From: Gemmatimonadales bacterium
GTDB taxonomy: Bacteria > Gemmatimonadota > Gemmatimonadetes > Palauibacterales > Palauibacteraceae
Length of the DNA: 62,201 bases
Assembly: GCA_009840115.1 (NCBI GenBank)
Contig: VXOJ01000008.1
Location: 1-62,201 of the forward strand
Direction: 5' to 3'
A program made the translations under genes and the position numbers. A model generated the notes under the pieces. That model was not told where the DNA came from and searched no databases. It was given only the letters and a program-made list of their open reading frames with translations. Shown here one piece after another: positions 27,433 through 35,498 of the stretch. Numbering within the stretch: position 1 is the first letter of the stretch; each line of letters starts with the position of its first letter.

Positions 27433-28256
27433 GTCCGCGGATCGTGCTCCCGTACCTGGGCGCGGCGCGCGATTCTAGCGCCGAAGTTCTGTGCGCGACG
27501 GGTGGAACGTTCGCAGCGCAGGAAGCGCGCCCCATCGTCCGACTCCCCCTCGCTTCGGTCGTCGTTCGTCCCGCCGACGTGGCCGGAAACGAGCGAACCG
27601 GTCACCGATTCGGCCGCGGCCAGCCGCAGACCCAGCCACCTGAGGAGGAGGTCCGGATCCTCCGGGGCTCCCGGCGAGTCGCCGGCCAACCATTCGTCCC
27701 GGATCGCCTCCCATTCCATCCACAGGGTCTCTCCCCACCCCTCGTTGCAGGCGGCGATGACCGCGCCGCGCAGGGATCCGGGCTCGTGTTGCCCCGGTTC
27801 CGTACCCTGCTGAATGAGGCCGGCGAGGAAGCCCGCCATGATCCAGTATCGATGCGGGTCGCCTTCTTCCCGGGCTCGCCGCGACTCGTTCAGGACGGCG
27901 AGGAACTGCAGGTAGCCCGCATCCCAGTCGAGCGCATCGTCCGCCGAAGCGCCGGCGGCGGTGTCCCCGCCCGACCGCAGCCTCGATTCGACGAGGCTCC
28001 GGATCCGACGGATCCGGTCCAGATCCTCGTCCTCGGTCGCGTCGGAGATCTCGTCGAAGAGGGCTCCGGCGTCGGTCCCCGCGAAGTGGCTGGAGAACGC
28101 GATCCCACCCGCTTCTCCGAGGCGGAAGGTCCCCTGCTGCTCCGCATCGACGTCTTGCGGTTCGTCCGGGCACTCCCACTCCAGGCAGAAGATCGCCTCG
28201 TCCAGCGCCCTCAGGACCCTCCGGTAGGCGGATCGCTTCCGCTCGGCGTCGTCCAT
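27429..28256 (-). CDS. Uncharacterised protein, tandem paralogue B
   Basis: A 275-residue acidic soluble protein, paralogous to the gene it overlaps. Shared elements: YRRVLRALDEA, EAGGIAFSSHFAG, ALFDEISDATEDED, DAGYLQFLAVLNESRRA, MAGFLAGLIQ, LLLRWLGLRLAAAES and RAQNFGARIARRA. It carries a Trp/Cys-containing FCLEWECPDE segment that copy A lacks. The start ATG 28256 has GGGAG about 5 bp upstream and lies 22 bp after the cyclase stop, so the pair may be the distal part of the long symporter operon. No known domain is apparent. Confidence 0.7.
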   Translation of the reverse strand: MDDAERKRSAYRRVLRALDEAIFCLEWECPDEPQDVDAEQQGTFRLGEAGGIAFSSHFAGTDAGALFDEISDATEDEDLDRIRRIRSLVESRLRSGGDTAAGASADDALDWDAGYLQFLAVLNESRRAREEGDPHRYWIMAGFLAGLIQQGTEPGQHEPGSLRGAVIAACNEGWGETLWMEWEAIRDEWLAGDSPGAPEDPDLLLRWLGLRLAAAESVTGSLVSGHVGGTNDDRSEGESDDGARFLRCERSTRRAQNFGARIARRAQVREHDPRT

Positions 28257-28278
28257 CCCGCGCTCCCTTCCCCGCCCG

Positions 28279-29058
28279 TTACGCCGGGGCCAGCGCGATC
28301 ACGCGCAACGGACTGCCGCTCCCGTCCACGATCTTCAGCGGGGCGGCAATCGCCACGGCGCCCGTCGGAGGCAGCCGGTCGAGGTTGCACAGGCTCGCGA
28401 GGCCGAACCTTCCCGCCCCGTGCATGATCCCGTGGTTCGGGAACGGCGGATCGAACCCTCCCGCCTGGCCCGCATCGGTGCCGACCGTCTCCACCCCGAC
28501 CCCGAGCACCGCGCGGTCGTGGGCCAGCAGGGCCGACGTCTCCTGGTGAAAGCCCGGCGAGTGCGGGCCGTCTTCCGACACGTTCAGAAACGCCTCCTTC
28601 GCTTCCCTCCGGCTCCACCCGGTCCGCAGAAAGACCCAGGCGCCCTCGGGCACGCGTCCGTGCGCCGCCTCCCACGCCTCGAGCCCAGCGGGCGTGAGCA
28701 GGAAGTCGGGATCCGCATCGACCTCCGCTTCGACGTCGATGACGCACGCGGGGCCGACGAACTTCCGCGGCGGGATCGTGTCCGTGGTCCCGTTGGGCAC
28801 GTCCTTCCCCGTCACCCAGTGGATCGGGGCGTCGAAGTGCGTCCCGGTGTGCTCGCCGAGCGTGAGGTTGTTCCAGTACCAGGCCGGTCCGTCGTGGTCA
28901 TACCTCGAGATCTCCTCGATCGTCACCCCCTTCGACGGCGCGAACATCGGGGGGAGATCGATGACGACCGTATCGGGGCCGAGGGGGACCGTGAGATCCA
29001 CCACCCGGACGGTGCCCGCGTTCAGTTCCTCCACGAGGCGGCTCAGTACGTCCGACAT
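28279..29058 (-). CDS. Cyclase-family metal-dependent hydrolase (kynurenine formamidase-like)
   Basis: A 259-residue cytosolic protein with the cyclase/KynB metal motif HTGTHFDAPIHW (His-x-Gly-Thr-His-x-Asp), the VDLTVPLGPDTVV N-terminus, FLRTGWS and a late GVGVETVGTD. The family hydrolyses N-formylkynurenine, isatin or similar amides, or acts on polyketide-like substrates. No other kynurenine-pathway gene is near, so the substrate is open. It sits 66 bp downstream of the sodium:solute symporter on the same strand, which suggests the symporter imports its substrate. Confidence 0.86.
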   Translation of the reverse strand: MSDVLSRLVEELNAGTVRVVDLTVPLGPDTVVIDLPPMFAPSKGVTIEEISRYDHDGPAWYWNNLTLGEHTGTHFDAPIHWVTGKDVPNGTTDTIPPRKFVGPACVIDVEAEVDADPDFLLTPAGLEAWEAAHGRVPEGAWVFLRTGWSRREAKEAFLNVSEDGPHSPGFHQETSALLAHDRAVLGVGVETVGTDAGQAGGFDPPFPNHGIMHGAGRFGLASLCNLDRLPPTGAVAIAAPLKIVDGSGSPLRVIALAPA

Positions 29059-29124
29059 TCAAAGTCTCCCTATGGTTGGTGGACCCGCATGGTTGGCGGA
29101 CCCGCAGGTGGGACGGGCCGGGGG

Positions 29125-30573
29125 TCACTTGTCTCCGAAGAACGGCTCCAGCGTCTGGCCGGGATTCGGTTTCGTCATCAGCGAAACCATGATGAAGAGG
29201 ATGAGGCTCGCGCCGACACCCAATTCGACGGAGTCGATCCCGTACAGGGGGAAGTAGTGTTCCTGGAACCAGAGCGTCCACACAAGACAGGCGAGGAAGC
29301 CGCCGATCATGGAGGCGACCGCGCCCTTCGCCGTCCCCCGCCGCCAGTTGAGGCCGATGACGATGGGGACGAAGAAGAAGGAGGCGATGAACTTCGCCTG
29401 TTCGAGGACGATGCCCTGGACATCCCCCAGCTTCTGGAGCGCGAAGAAGAGGGGAATGATCGCGAGGACGACGATCGCCACCCGGTTCGCGTTCACGAGG
29501 TGTTTCTGGCTCGCGTCGGGCCGGATGAACTTCCCGTACAGGTCGTGGGCGACGCCCGCGCCGGTGACGAGGAGGATCGAGTTCACGGTCGACATGATCG
29601 CCGACAGCATGGCGACGAGCAGCAGCGCGCCGACCACGGGCGGAAGGACGTGCAGCGCCATGGTGGCGGTGGCCTGGTCCTGTGAGGGCAGGTTCGGGAA
29701 CAGCACCCGCATGAGCATGCCGATCGACATGATGCTGGTGGCGATGATCACCTGGAAGCCGATCGCCACGAAGATCGCCTTCCGCACCGTGCGCTCGTCC
29801 CGCATCGAGTAGAAGCGGGTGAGTTCGTACGGCGCCGCCGCGATCGAGAGCCCGAACGCGATCGCGAAGGCGAGGAGTTCGCGCGGCGAGTAGTACCAGC
29901 CCACGAGGCGGTCGTCGAGCGTATCGAGGAAGTCGAGCGACCGTTCGACCGCCGCGACGGGGCTGCCGCCGCCGACCTGGTTGAGGAGAACGGGAACGGC
30001 AACGATCAGCGCCGCGACCATGATCAGCGTCTGCAGAAAGTCGATGTAGGAACTGGACCGGACGCCGCCGAGGAGCGTGTAGAGCGCCGTCGAGGCGACG
30101 ATGATGAGCATCGCCGTGAGCGGGCGAATCCCGAACACGACCTCCGCGATCTCGCCGCCCGCCTGGAACTGCGCCACGAGGTAGATCGTGTAGGCGACGA
30201 CGATGAGGACGCCCGCGAGGGCGCCGGCCTTCGCGCTCCCGTAGCGGGCGGAGATGTAGTCGGGAACGGTGAGCGCGCCGAGCCGCCGCAGCTTCGGGGC
30301 GACGAAGAAGGCGCACACGAGCCACCCCGTCCAGAGGCCGAGCCACGGGAAGACCCAGGAGACGCCAGCCAGGTAGTGGCGGCCGGCGGTGCCTACGAAG
30401 GTGCCGGCGGAGATCTGCGTGGCGGCGAGGACCGCCCCCCCGACGATGGGGCCGATCGAGCGGCCGGCGGCGAGGAAGTCGACCTCGGTCTCGGTCTGGA
30501 AGTAGCTCCAGATCGCGATGCCCATGATGATGGCCACGTAGACGCCGAGCACGACGAAGAAGATGTCGCTCAT
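29125..30573 (-). CDS. Sodium:solute symporter (SSS family)
   Basis: A 482-residue integral membrane protein with about 13 helices. SSS hallmarks: FLAAGRSIGPIVGGAVLAAT near the N-terminus, AGTFVGTAGRHYLAG, the TMLIIVASTALYTLLGGVRS helix pair and the AMLSAIMSTVNSILLV motif of helix 8-9. It takes up an organic solute with sodium; substrate not determinable. Its ATG overlaps the stop of a 62-residue single-helix protein as ATGA, a context that makes the small protein a likely accessory subunit. Confidence 0.9.
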   Translation of the reverse strand: MSDIFFVVLGVYVAIIMGIAIWSYFQTETEVDFLAAGRSIGPIVGGAVLAATQISAGTFVGTAGRHYLAGVSWVFPWLGLWTGWLVCAFFVAPKLRRLGALTVPDYISARYGSAKAGALAGVLIVVAYTIYLVAQFQAGGEIAEVVFGIRPLTAMLIIVASTALYTLLGGVRSSSYIDFLQTLIMVAALIVAVPVLLNQVGGGSPVAAVERSLDFLDTLDDRLVGWYYSPRELLAFAIAFGLSIAAAPYELTRFYSMRDERTVRKAIFVAIGFQVIIATSIMSIGMLMRVLFPNLPSQDQATATMALHVLPPVVGALLLVAMLSAIMSTVNSILLVTGAGVAHDLYGKFIRPDASQKHLVNANRVAIVVLAIIPLFFALQKLGDVQGIVLEQAKFIASFFFVPIVIGLNWRRGTAKGAVASMIGGFLACLVWTLWFQEHYFPLYGIDSVELGVGASLILFIMVSLMTKPNPGQTLEPFFGDK

Positions 30574-30758
30574 GTGGGTTCGGCGGGTTCGGGCGTGTCC
30601 TCCGGCGCCGGAGGCGGGGCGCCGCGCGTGGAGCGCCGCGCGACGACCTCGGCCCAGCGACGGTCCAGCTCATCGTCCGCGCGGATGGTCGACCGGAAGA
30701 GGAAGACCACGGTGAGGCCGAGGGCGAAGAAGCCCGCCGCGATCAGGATGATCGTCAT
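30570..30758 (-). CDS. Small single-helix membrane protein upstream of symporter
   Basis: A 62-residue protein: one N-terminal transmembrane helix (IILIAAGFFALGLTVVFLF) followed by a charged cytoplasmic stretch (ADDELDRRWAEVVARRS) and a Pro-rich tail. The ATG at 30758 overlaps the stop of the 235-residue exported protein and its own stop overlaps the symporter start, both as ATGA. This double coupling is the main evidence that it is real and that it works with the transporter. No family recognised. Confidence 0.68.
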   Translation of the reverse strand: MTIILIAAGFFALGLTVVFLFRSTIRADDELDRRWAEVVARRSTRGAPPPAPEDTPEPAEPT

Positions 30759-31462
30759 CGCGCGGCCCCTGCGCCTTCGCGGCGGACCCGCGCGTTCCGC
30801 CACGTCCAGATCGCACCGGCCAGCAGCAGCGCGAGGACGACGGCGTCGGCGATGCGCGCGAACGAGAGCGCACCCCCGCGGGACAGCCGGAGCAACCCCG
30901 GCACGCTCGACAGGGTGGCCGTCACGAGGTCATCGCCGACCCGGACGAAGCGCGGCAGAGTGGTCGACAGGTCCAGCGCATCGAGCACGTCCGGGTCCCC
31001 CTCCAGCCGGATCAGCCACGGCGCCGTGATTTCCTGTACGACGGTCTGCTCGGCCTCCCGGCCGGCGACGAAGAGGGGGATCCGGTCCAGCCGCCCGCGC
31101 ACGGGATTCCGGACGGTGTAGGAGACGACGACCGGCGCGTCGGAGACCGCATCGATGCGGTACGCACCGTCGACCGGGGTGAGCGCGGCATCGGCGGCCG
31201 GCAGGGGCGCGCCGCCCCGCTCCGTCTCGGCCAGCAAGAGCGTCTGGTGCTCGATGCGGATGGCGAAAGCCCGCACCGCGCCGTCCTCCGGCAGGAGACC
31301 CTGTCGAACGTGGGCCGCGCCGTCGGCATCCAGCCGGACGAACACCGTGTCCGTCGTCTGCGCCGCCGCCGGCGCGGCCGCGGACAGACCGGCCAGCGCC
31401 GCCGTCAGCGCCAGTGCGGCCGGCGCCGACGCACGCACCGCTGCTCCCCTCGCGCGCCGCAC
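30755..31462 (-). CDS. Exported protein with C-terminal membrane anchor, symporter operon
   Basis: A 235-residue protein with an N-terminal signal peptide (cleavage near AAAAPAAAQT), a periplasmic beta-rich domain of about 160 residues, and one transmembrane helix near the C-terminus (ADAVVLALLLAGAIWTW) followed by a basic tail. I do not recognise the domain. It begins 5 bp after the M28 peptidase stop and is coupled by ATGA to the small helix protein, which is in turn coupled to the sodium:solute symporter. A substrate-presenting or regulatory role for the transporter is inferred from context only. Confidence 0.65.
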   Translation of the reverse strand: MRRARGAAVRASAPAALALTAALAGLSAAAPAAAQTTDTVFVRLDADGAAHVRQGLLPEDGAVRAFAIRIEHQTLLLAETERGGAPLPAADAALTPVDGAYRIDAVSDAPVVVSYTVRNPVRGRLDRIPLFVAGREAEQTVVQEITAPWLIRLEGDPDVLDALDLSTTLPRFVRVGDDLVTATLSSVPGLLRLSRGGALSFARIADAVVLALLLAGAIWTWRNARVRREGAGAAR

Positions 31463-31467
31463 CGTCG

Positions 31468-33261
31468 TCAGCCCGCCGGCGCCGAAGCCGTCGACTGCGC
31501 CAGCACGCGTCCCACCGCCCGGGCGGCCTCGTGGAACCCGTTCGCCACGTGGTTCGCCTCTCGACGCAGTTCGTTCACCAGGAAGGGCAGCACGTCGGAG
31601 CCGGCTTCCGCGAGGCCCGGCAACTCGGCCACCCGGGCCAGTCTCGGGATCGGCGTCCGGGGCAACGCCGGATCATGGTCGAACGGCCCGCCCTCCGCAT
31701 AGCCGATCGGCACCAGGATGCGGGACAACTCGATGAACAGCCCGTTCACGGCTGCGACCGCCTCCGCGTCGAGCCGACTCGCTCCGACCGTGGCGTACAT
31801 GTCGTCCAGCGCGGCGCCCAGCGCTTCGAGTTCGGCACGGACCGGACCGAGGTCGAGCAGGTCCCCGGCGGCCTCCACGTAACCGTCCACGAACCCCGCC
31901 AGTTCCGAGACCGTCTCGCGGAAGTCGTACGGCAGGATGCGCGAGTTGAGCACGCGCGCGATCGAGGCGACGTAGACGCGCAGGTCGCGCTCGAGGTTCT
32001 CCCGCTCGGCGACGCCCATGACGTCGTCTTCGGTGTGCCACGCGATGTTGCCGCCGCAGCCGCCCGTGGGATAGAAGCCGAGCGCGTCGCGTTCGTCCGC
32101 CGGGATGTTCGAGAGCAGCATGTAGAACGACGTCAGCCCGATCTGATTGAAGGAATAGTCGCCGGCCCGCAGCGGCCGCAGCCGTTTCGCGGTCTTTCCC
32201 GTGACGTCCGCGATCGCGCGCGCGCAGAGCGGCCCCGCCTCGGCCATCCACATCACGTCGTCGTACTCCGTCGCGTGCCAGCAGCCCGGCGAGTCGATGT
32301 TGATCGCGCCCACGCAGCGCCGGCGGAGTTCCAGCGCGTGCGTGTCGGCGTACCAGGTCGAGCCGCCGTAGCGCCCGGTCGAGTGCGCCGGCCACCAGGC
32401 GATGCGCAGCGAGCGCTTCAGCCGTCCCGCCTCCGCATGGAAGATCCGGGCCAATTCCAGCAGCGTTGCGTCGCCGACGGCGTTGTCGCCGATCCCGACG
32501 TCCCACGAGTCGTAGTGTCCGTGCACCAGCATGAACTCCTCCGAAGCGCCGGCGATGTGCGCCACGGGAAGCTTGCATGGGTACCAGCCCTCCTCCAGCC
32601 GGACCTCCAGCCGCACGGATTCGCCCACGGCCTCCTTCAGCCGCGCTCCGTCGGGGTGGTTGACCGCGACCACGGGCGTCCCGGGCTTCGAGGCGAGGTT
32701 CCGGGTCGTCGGCGTGCCCCAGATCGACGTGCAGATCCCCCAGTGGATGTTCCGCCCGGGATTGATGAAGATCTGCCCCGCCGCCCCCGCCGCCTCGAAG
32801 GCGGAGACCATGCCCGGCATCGCGAATCCATCGCTCAGCACGATCTTCCCGGCCACGTCGGGCAGGTCGTCGCCGAGCCGCCTGGCGAACAGGTCTCGCT
32901 GCCCCGTCGCGGCCGCGGCCGGAACGTAGACGAGTTCCCCTTCGAGCCCGCCCTCCGCCGTGGGGACCGCGAAGGACGGCGGCTTGGCTTGCGCTGACCC
33001 GCCGCTCCACTCCACCGATGACTCGCGGGGAAGGGAGAGGTAGAGATCGGGTTCGTGCATCTCGAACGGCACGCCCAACCGGTTCAGTTCGGCGCCGATG
33101 TACTCGGCCGCGACGTGCTCGTCGTCGCTCCCCGATTCCCGGATGAGGGTCGAGAAGCGTTCGAGCAGGGACCACCCCGCGTCGAAGGAGACGGCCCCAA
33201 GGAGGTCGGGCTCGAGTGCGTCAAGGTCCGCGGCGAGCCCCGCCGGCATCGAGTCTTTCAA
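31468..33261 (-). CDS. M28-family peptidase with PA-like insert
   Basis: A 597-residue protein without signal peptide. An inserted PA-like domain (about residues 85-245) precedes the M28 zinc-peptidase core: GHYDSWDVGIGDNAVGDATLLELA supplies His and Asp ligands. Where most M28 enzymes have the catalytic Glu-Glu pair before GxxGS, this protein reads WPAHSTGRYGGSTWY, so the pair is replaced by His-Ser. A later TEDDVMG may supply another ligand. I believe this variant is a known subgroup, but peptidase activity should not be assumed. Seven bp separate it from the BsuPI-like gene upstream; the same operon continues into the symporter genes. Confidence 0.78.
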   Translation of the reverse strand: MKDSMPAGLAADLDALEPDLLGAVSFDAGWSLLERFSTLIRESGSDDEHVAAEYIGAELNRLGVPFEMHEPDLYLSLPRESSVEWSGGSAQAKPPSFAVPTAEGGLEGELVYVPAAAATGQRDLFARRLGDDLPDVAGKIVLSDGFAMPGMVSAFEAAGAAGQIFINPGRNIHWGICTSIWGTPTTRNLASKPGTPVVAVNHPDGARLKEAVGESVRLEVRLEEGWYPCKLPVAHIAGASEEFMLVHGHYDSWDVGIGDNAVGDATLLELARIFHAEAGRLKRSLRIAWWPAHSTGRYGGSTWYADTHALELRRRCVGAINIDSPGCWHATEYDDVMWMAEAGPLCARAIADVTGKTAKRLRPLRAGDYSFNQIGLTSFYMLLSNIPADERDALGFYPTGGCGGNIAWHTEDDVMGVAERENLERDLRVYVASIARVLNSRILPYDFRETVSELAGFVDGYVEAAGDLLDLGPVRAELEALGAALDDMYATVGASRLDAEAVAAVNGLFIELSRILVPIGYAEGGPFDHDPALPRTPIPRLARVAELPGLAEAGSDVLPFLVNELRREANHVANGFHEAARAVGRVLAQSTASAPAG

Positions 33262-33267
33262 TGGTCG

Positions 33268-33762
33268 CTAGCTCCGGGGAAGGACGGTGAGTGTGGCCTC
33301 GACGGTTCGAGGCTCCATCGTCGTGAGTGTGGCGATGACGCGGTAGACGCCGGCCGGCAAGCCGGCTTCGATTCTCCCGGTCCAGTGCAGCGCGGCGCCG
33401 GGTTCGAGCGTCTCGCGTCCCAGCACCTGGGCGAAGAATCGGCCTTCCGCCCACCGCCAGACGACGTCCCCATCCTCCGAGATCACCTCGAAGTCGAAGC
33501 GCTGGCCGTCGGGGAAGTCGAGGATGAGCGTGGCCTGGCCGTCGTTCGTGCCGGTCAGCTCGAGGACGACCGGCGTGGTGGCGGTCGGCGCCTCTTCGCC
33601 GGTCGAGAGGGACAGTCGCAGCTCCCGGCCCGACCCGTCATCGGCGGATCGCTCATCCGCGGGTCCGTCCGCCGATCCGGCCGCACACGCAACAGCCGCC
33701 AGCGCGGGCAGCAGCACGACCGGAGCCGCCGCGCGCAGCGCGGCGTTCACGCGCGCGCTCAC
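33268..33762 (-). CDS. BsuPI-like (intracellular proteinase inhibitor domain) lipoprotein
   Basis: A 164-residue lipoprotein (lipobox in LAAVACAAG). The mature part, after a short disordered linker, is a beta-sandwich resembling the BsuPI domain: VVLELTGTND, FDFEVISEDGDVVWRW, RFFAQVLGRETLEPG and a closing GVYRVIATLTT. BsuPI inhibits subtilisin in Bacillus, but most homologues are uncharacterised. The ATG overlaps the GNAT stop as ATGA and the gene ends 6 bp before the M28 peptidase, so an inhibitor-like protein and a peptidase-like protein share the operon. Confidence 0.75.
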   Translation of the reverse strand: MSARVNAALRAAAPVVLLPALAAVACAAGSADGPADERSADDGSGRELRLSLSTGEEAPTATTPVVLELTGTNDGQATLILDFPDGQRFDFEVISEDGDVVWRWAEGRFFAQVLGRETLEPGAALHWTGRIEAGLPAGVYRVIATLTTMEPRTVEATLTVLPRS

Positions 33763-34214
33763 ACGAGCAACTCGTAGTGGTCGGTGCCGTCGAGCGCCCA
33801 GCCCAGGTCCTCGTACAGTCGTTTCGCGGGCGCGTTGTGCGACTCGGTCTCGAGGATGAGACCCTTGGCGCCGGTTTCGACCGCGAGTTCCCGCGCGCGG
33901 TCCATGAGGAGGCGCGCGACCCCGGACCGGCGCGCATCCGGCGCGACGAAGAGGTCGTTGAGGATCCAGAGCCGTCTCATCGACACCGAGGAGAAGGACG
34001 GGAACAACTGCACGAACCCCAGGGGCCAGCCGTCCACAGTCTCCGCCACGAAGACGCGCGACTCGCCGGCCCCGAGGCGGTCGGCCAGGAACCGGCGGGC
34101 GCCCTCCAGGTCCGCCGGCTGCCGGTAGAACTGGCGATATCCGTCGAACAGCGGCGCGAGGCGGTCGACGTCCTCGAGGCCCGCTTCCCTGACGATCACC
34201 GTCGCTTCGGACAC
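33759..34214 (-). CDS. GNAT-family N-acetyltransferase
   Basis: A 151-residue GNAT protein. Motif A is WILNDLFVAPDARRSGVARLLM, with the acetyl-CoA loop RRSGVA; motif B follows in NAPAKRLYEDLGW. It transfers an acetyl group to an amine of unknown identity. ATG 34214 lies 31 bp after the glycosylasparaginase stop, and its own stop overlaps the BsuPI-like start, so it is internal to a long minus-strand operon. Confidence 0.86.
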   Translation of the reverse strand: MSEATVIVREAGLEDVDRLAPLFDGYRQFYRQPADLEGARRFLADRLGAGESRVFVAETVDGWPLGFVQLFPSFSSVSMRRLWILNDLFVAPDARRSGVARLLMDRARELAVETGAKGLILETESHNAPAKRLYEDLGWALDGTDHYELLV

Positions 34215-34245
34215 GGCGGACGCGGGGTCCGGGTCGGGCGCCTCG

Positions 34246-35409
34246 TCAGTCGGCGACGCTCACCCCCTCATACGTCTGGATCCCCTCCGCGTTCGCCACC
34301 GTCATGCGGGGGGGCGTGTCCCGGAAGGGCATCCACGCGCAGCCGTAGTCGCCGTCCTTGTTGATCGCGACGAACTTCTCGGACGGGATGAAGTCGGGAT
34401 TCACGTTCCGGTACTTGTGCCGGATCATCGCGACCGCGTCCTCGCAGGCCTGCTGCGGCGTACGCCCCGCGCCCATCCGCGAGACGACATAGTACCCGGC
34501 ACACGACTTGATCACGTCCTCGCCCCGTCCCGTGACGGCGGCGGCGCCGATGTCGTTGTCCACGTAGAGCCCGGCGCCGATGATCGGCGAGTCGCCCACG
34601 CGGCCCGGGACCTTCCAGGCGAGTCCGCTCGTCGTCGTGATGCCCGAAACGTTCCCCTGCGCATCGACCGCTAGCACGTTCGTCGTGCCGTAGCGGTGGA
34701 GGAGGGCCTCGGCCAGCACGTAGTCCCGGTCGGGGCCGTCGCGACCCGGCAGATCGAGCAGTTCCGCCCACTGTTCGGCCTCGTCCAGCCCGCCGCCGGA
34801 GCCGCCGCGCGGGCGCCGCAGGTGGTCCGGGGGTCCCCAGTCGTCCGTGTCGGACAGCCGCTCGCGCCAGCGGAGCCAGATCTCGCGCGACTTCGGCGTC
34901 ATCAGTTCCTGGACCTCGAAGCCGAAGCCGACCGCGAAGCGCTGCGCGTATTCGCCGATCAGCATGACGTGGTCGGTGCGTTCCATCACGAGCCGGGCCA
35001 CCGACGCCGGGGTGCGGATCCCCTCGATGCCCGCGACCGACCCCGCGTTGTACGTCGCTCCGTCCATGACGGACGCGTCGAGTTGCACGACACCGTCGGC
35101 ATTCGGCAGACCGCCCCAGCCGACGCTGGTCTCATCGGGGTCGAGTTCGATGATGTTCGCGCCACGCTCCACCGCGTCCATCGCCGTGCCGCCGCCCGAC
35201 AGGATCTGCCACGACGCCGCGGCCGCGCGCCGGCCCGTGTCGTTCGTGTGGCTGGTGATCATCATCGGCGTCGTCGCCCGTCCGCCCGAGCGGAGAGACG
35301 GCCCCGGTCCGGTTGCCGAAGCTCGCGCGGGTACGGCGCCGGCGACGGCCGCCGCCGCGCCCAGGCTCAGGCCTCGACCGATGAAGCCACGACGATTCAT
35401 CTCGGACAT
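34246..35409 (-). CDS. Tat-exported N4-(beta-N-acetylglucosaminyl)-L-asparaginase
   Basis: A 387-residue Ntn hydrolase precursor. It begins with a twin-arginine signal (NRRGFIGRGLS) and an Ala-rich cleavage region. Glycosylasparaginase signatures: the nucleophile Thr in RYGTTNVLAVD, GITTTSGLAWKVPGRVGDSPI, GAGLYVDNDIGAAAVTGRGE. The precursor would self-cleave before the nucleophilic Thr into two chains. The family removes the glycan-linked asparagine from N-glycopeptides; some act on plain asparagine. Export implies use on external glycoproteins, fitting a host- or detritus-associated life. Confidence 0.9.
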   Translation of the reverse strand: MSEMNRRGFIGRGLSLGAAAAVAGAVPARASATGPGPSLRSGGRATTPMMITSHTNDTGRRAAAASWQILSGGGTAMDAVERGANIIELDPDETSVGWGGLPNADGVVQLDASVMDGATYNAGSVAGIEGIRTPASVARLVMERTDHVMLIGEYAQRFAVGFGFEVQELMTPKSREIWLRWRERLSDTDDWGPPDHLRRPRGGSGGGLDEAEQWAELLDLPGRDGPDRDYVLAEALLHRYGTTNVLAVDAQGNVSGITTTSGLAWKVPGRVGDSPIIGAGLYVDNDIGAAAVTGRGEDVIKSCAGYYVVSRMGAGRTPQQACEDAVAMIRHKYRNVNPDFIPSEKFVAINKDGDYGCAWMPFRDTPPRMTVANAEGIQTYEGVSVAD

Positions 35410-35498
35410 CTCAACCCCCGTTCCTTTGCGTGAGTCTCACGTCGCCCCAAACTGATGCGAGATCCGCTTCTCACGCCAGCGTCCGGTGAGTTGCTCGG

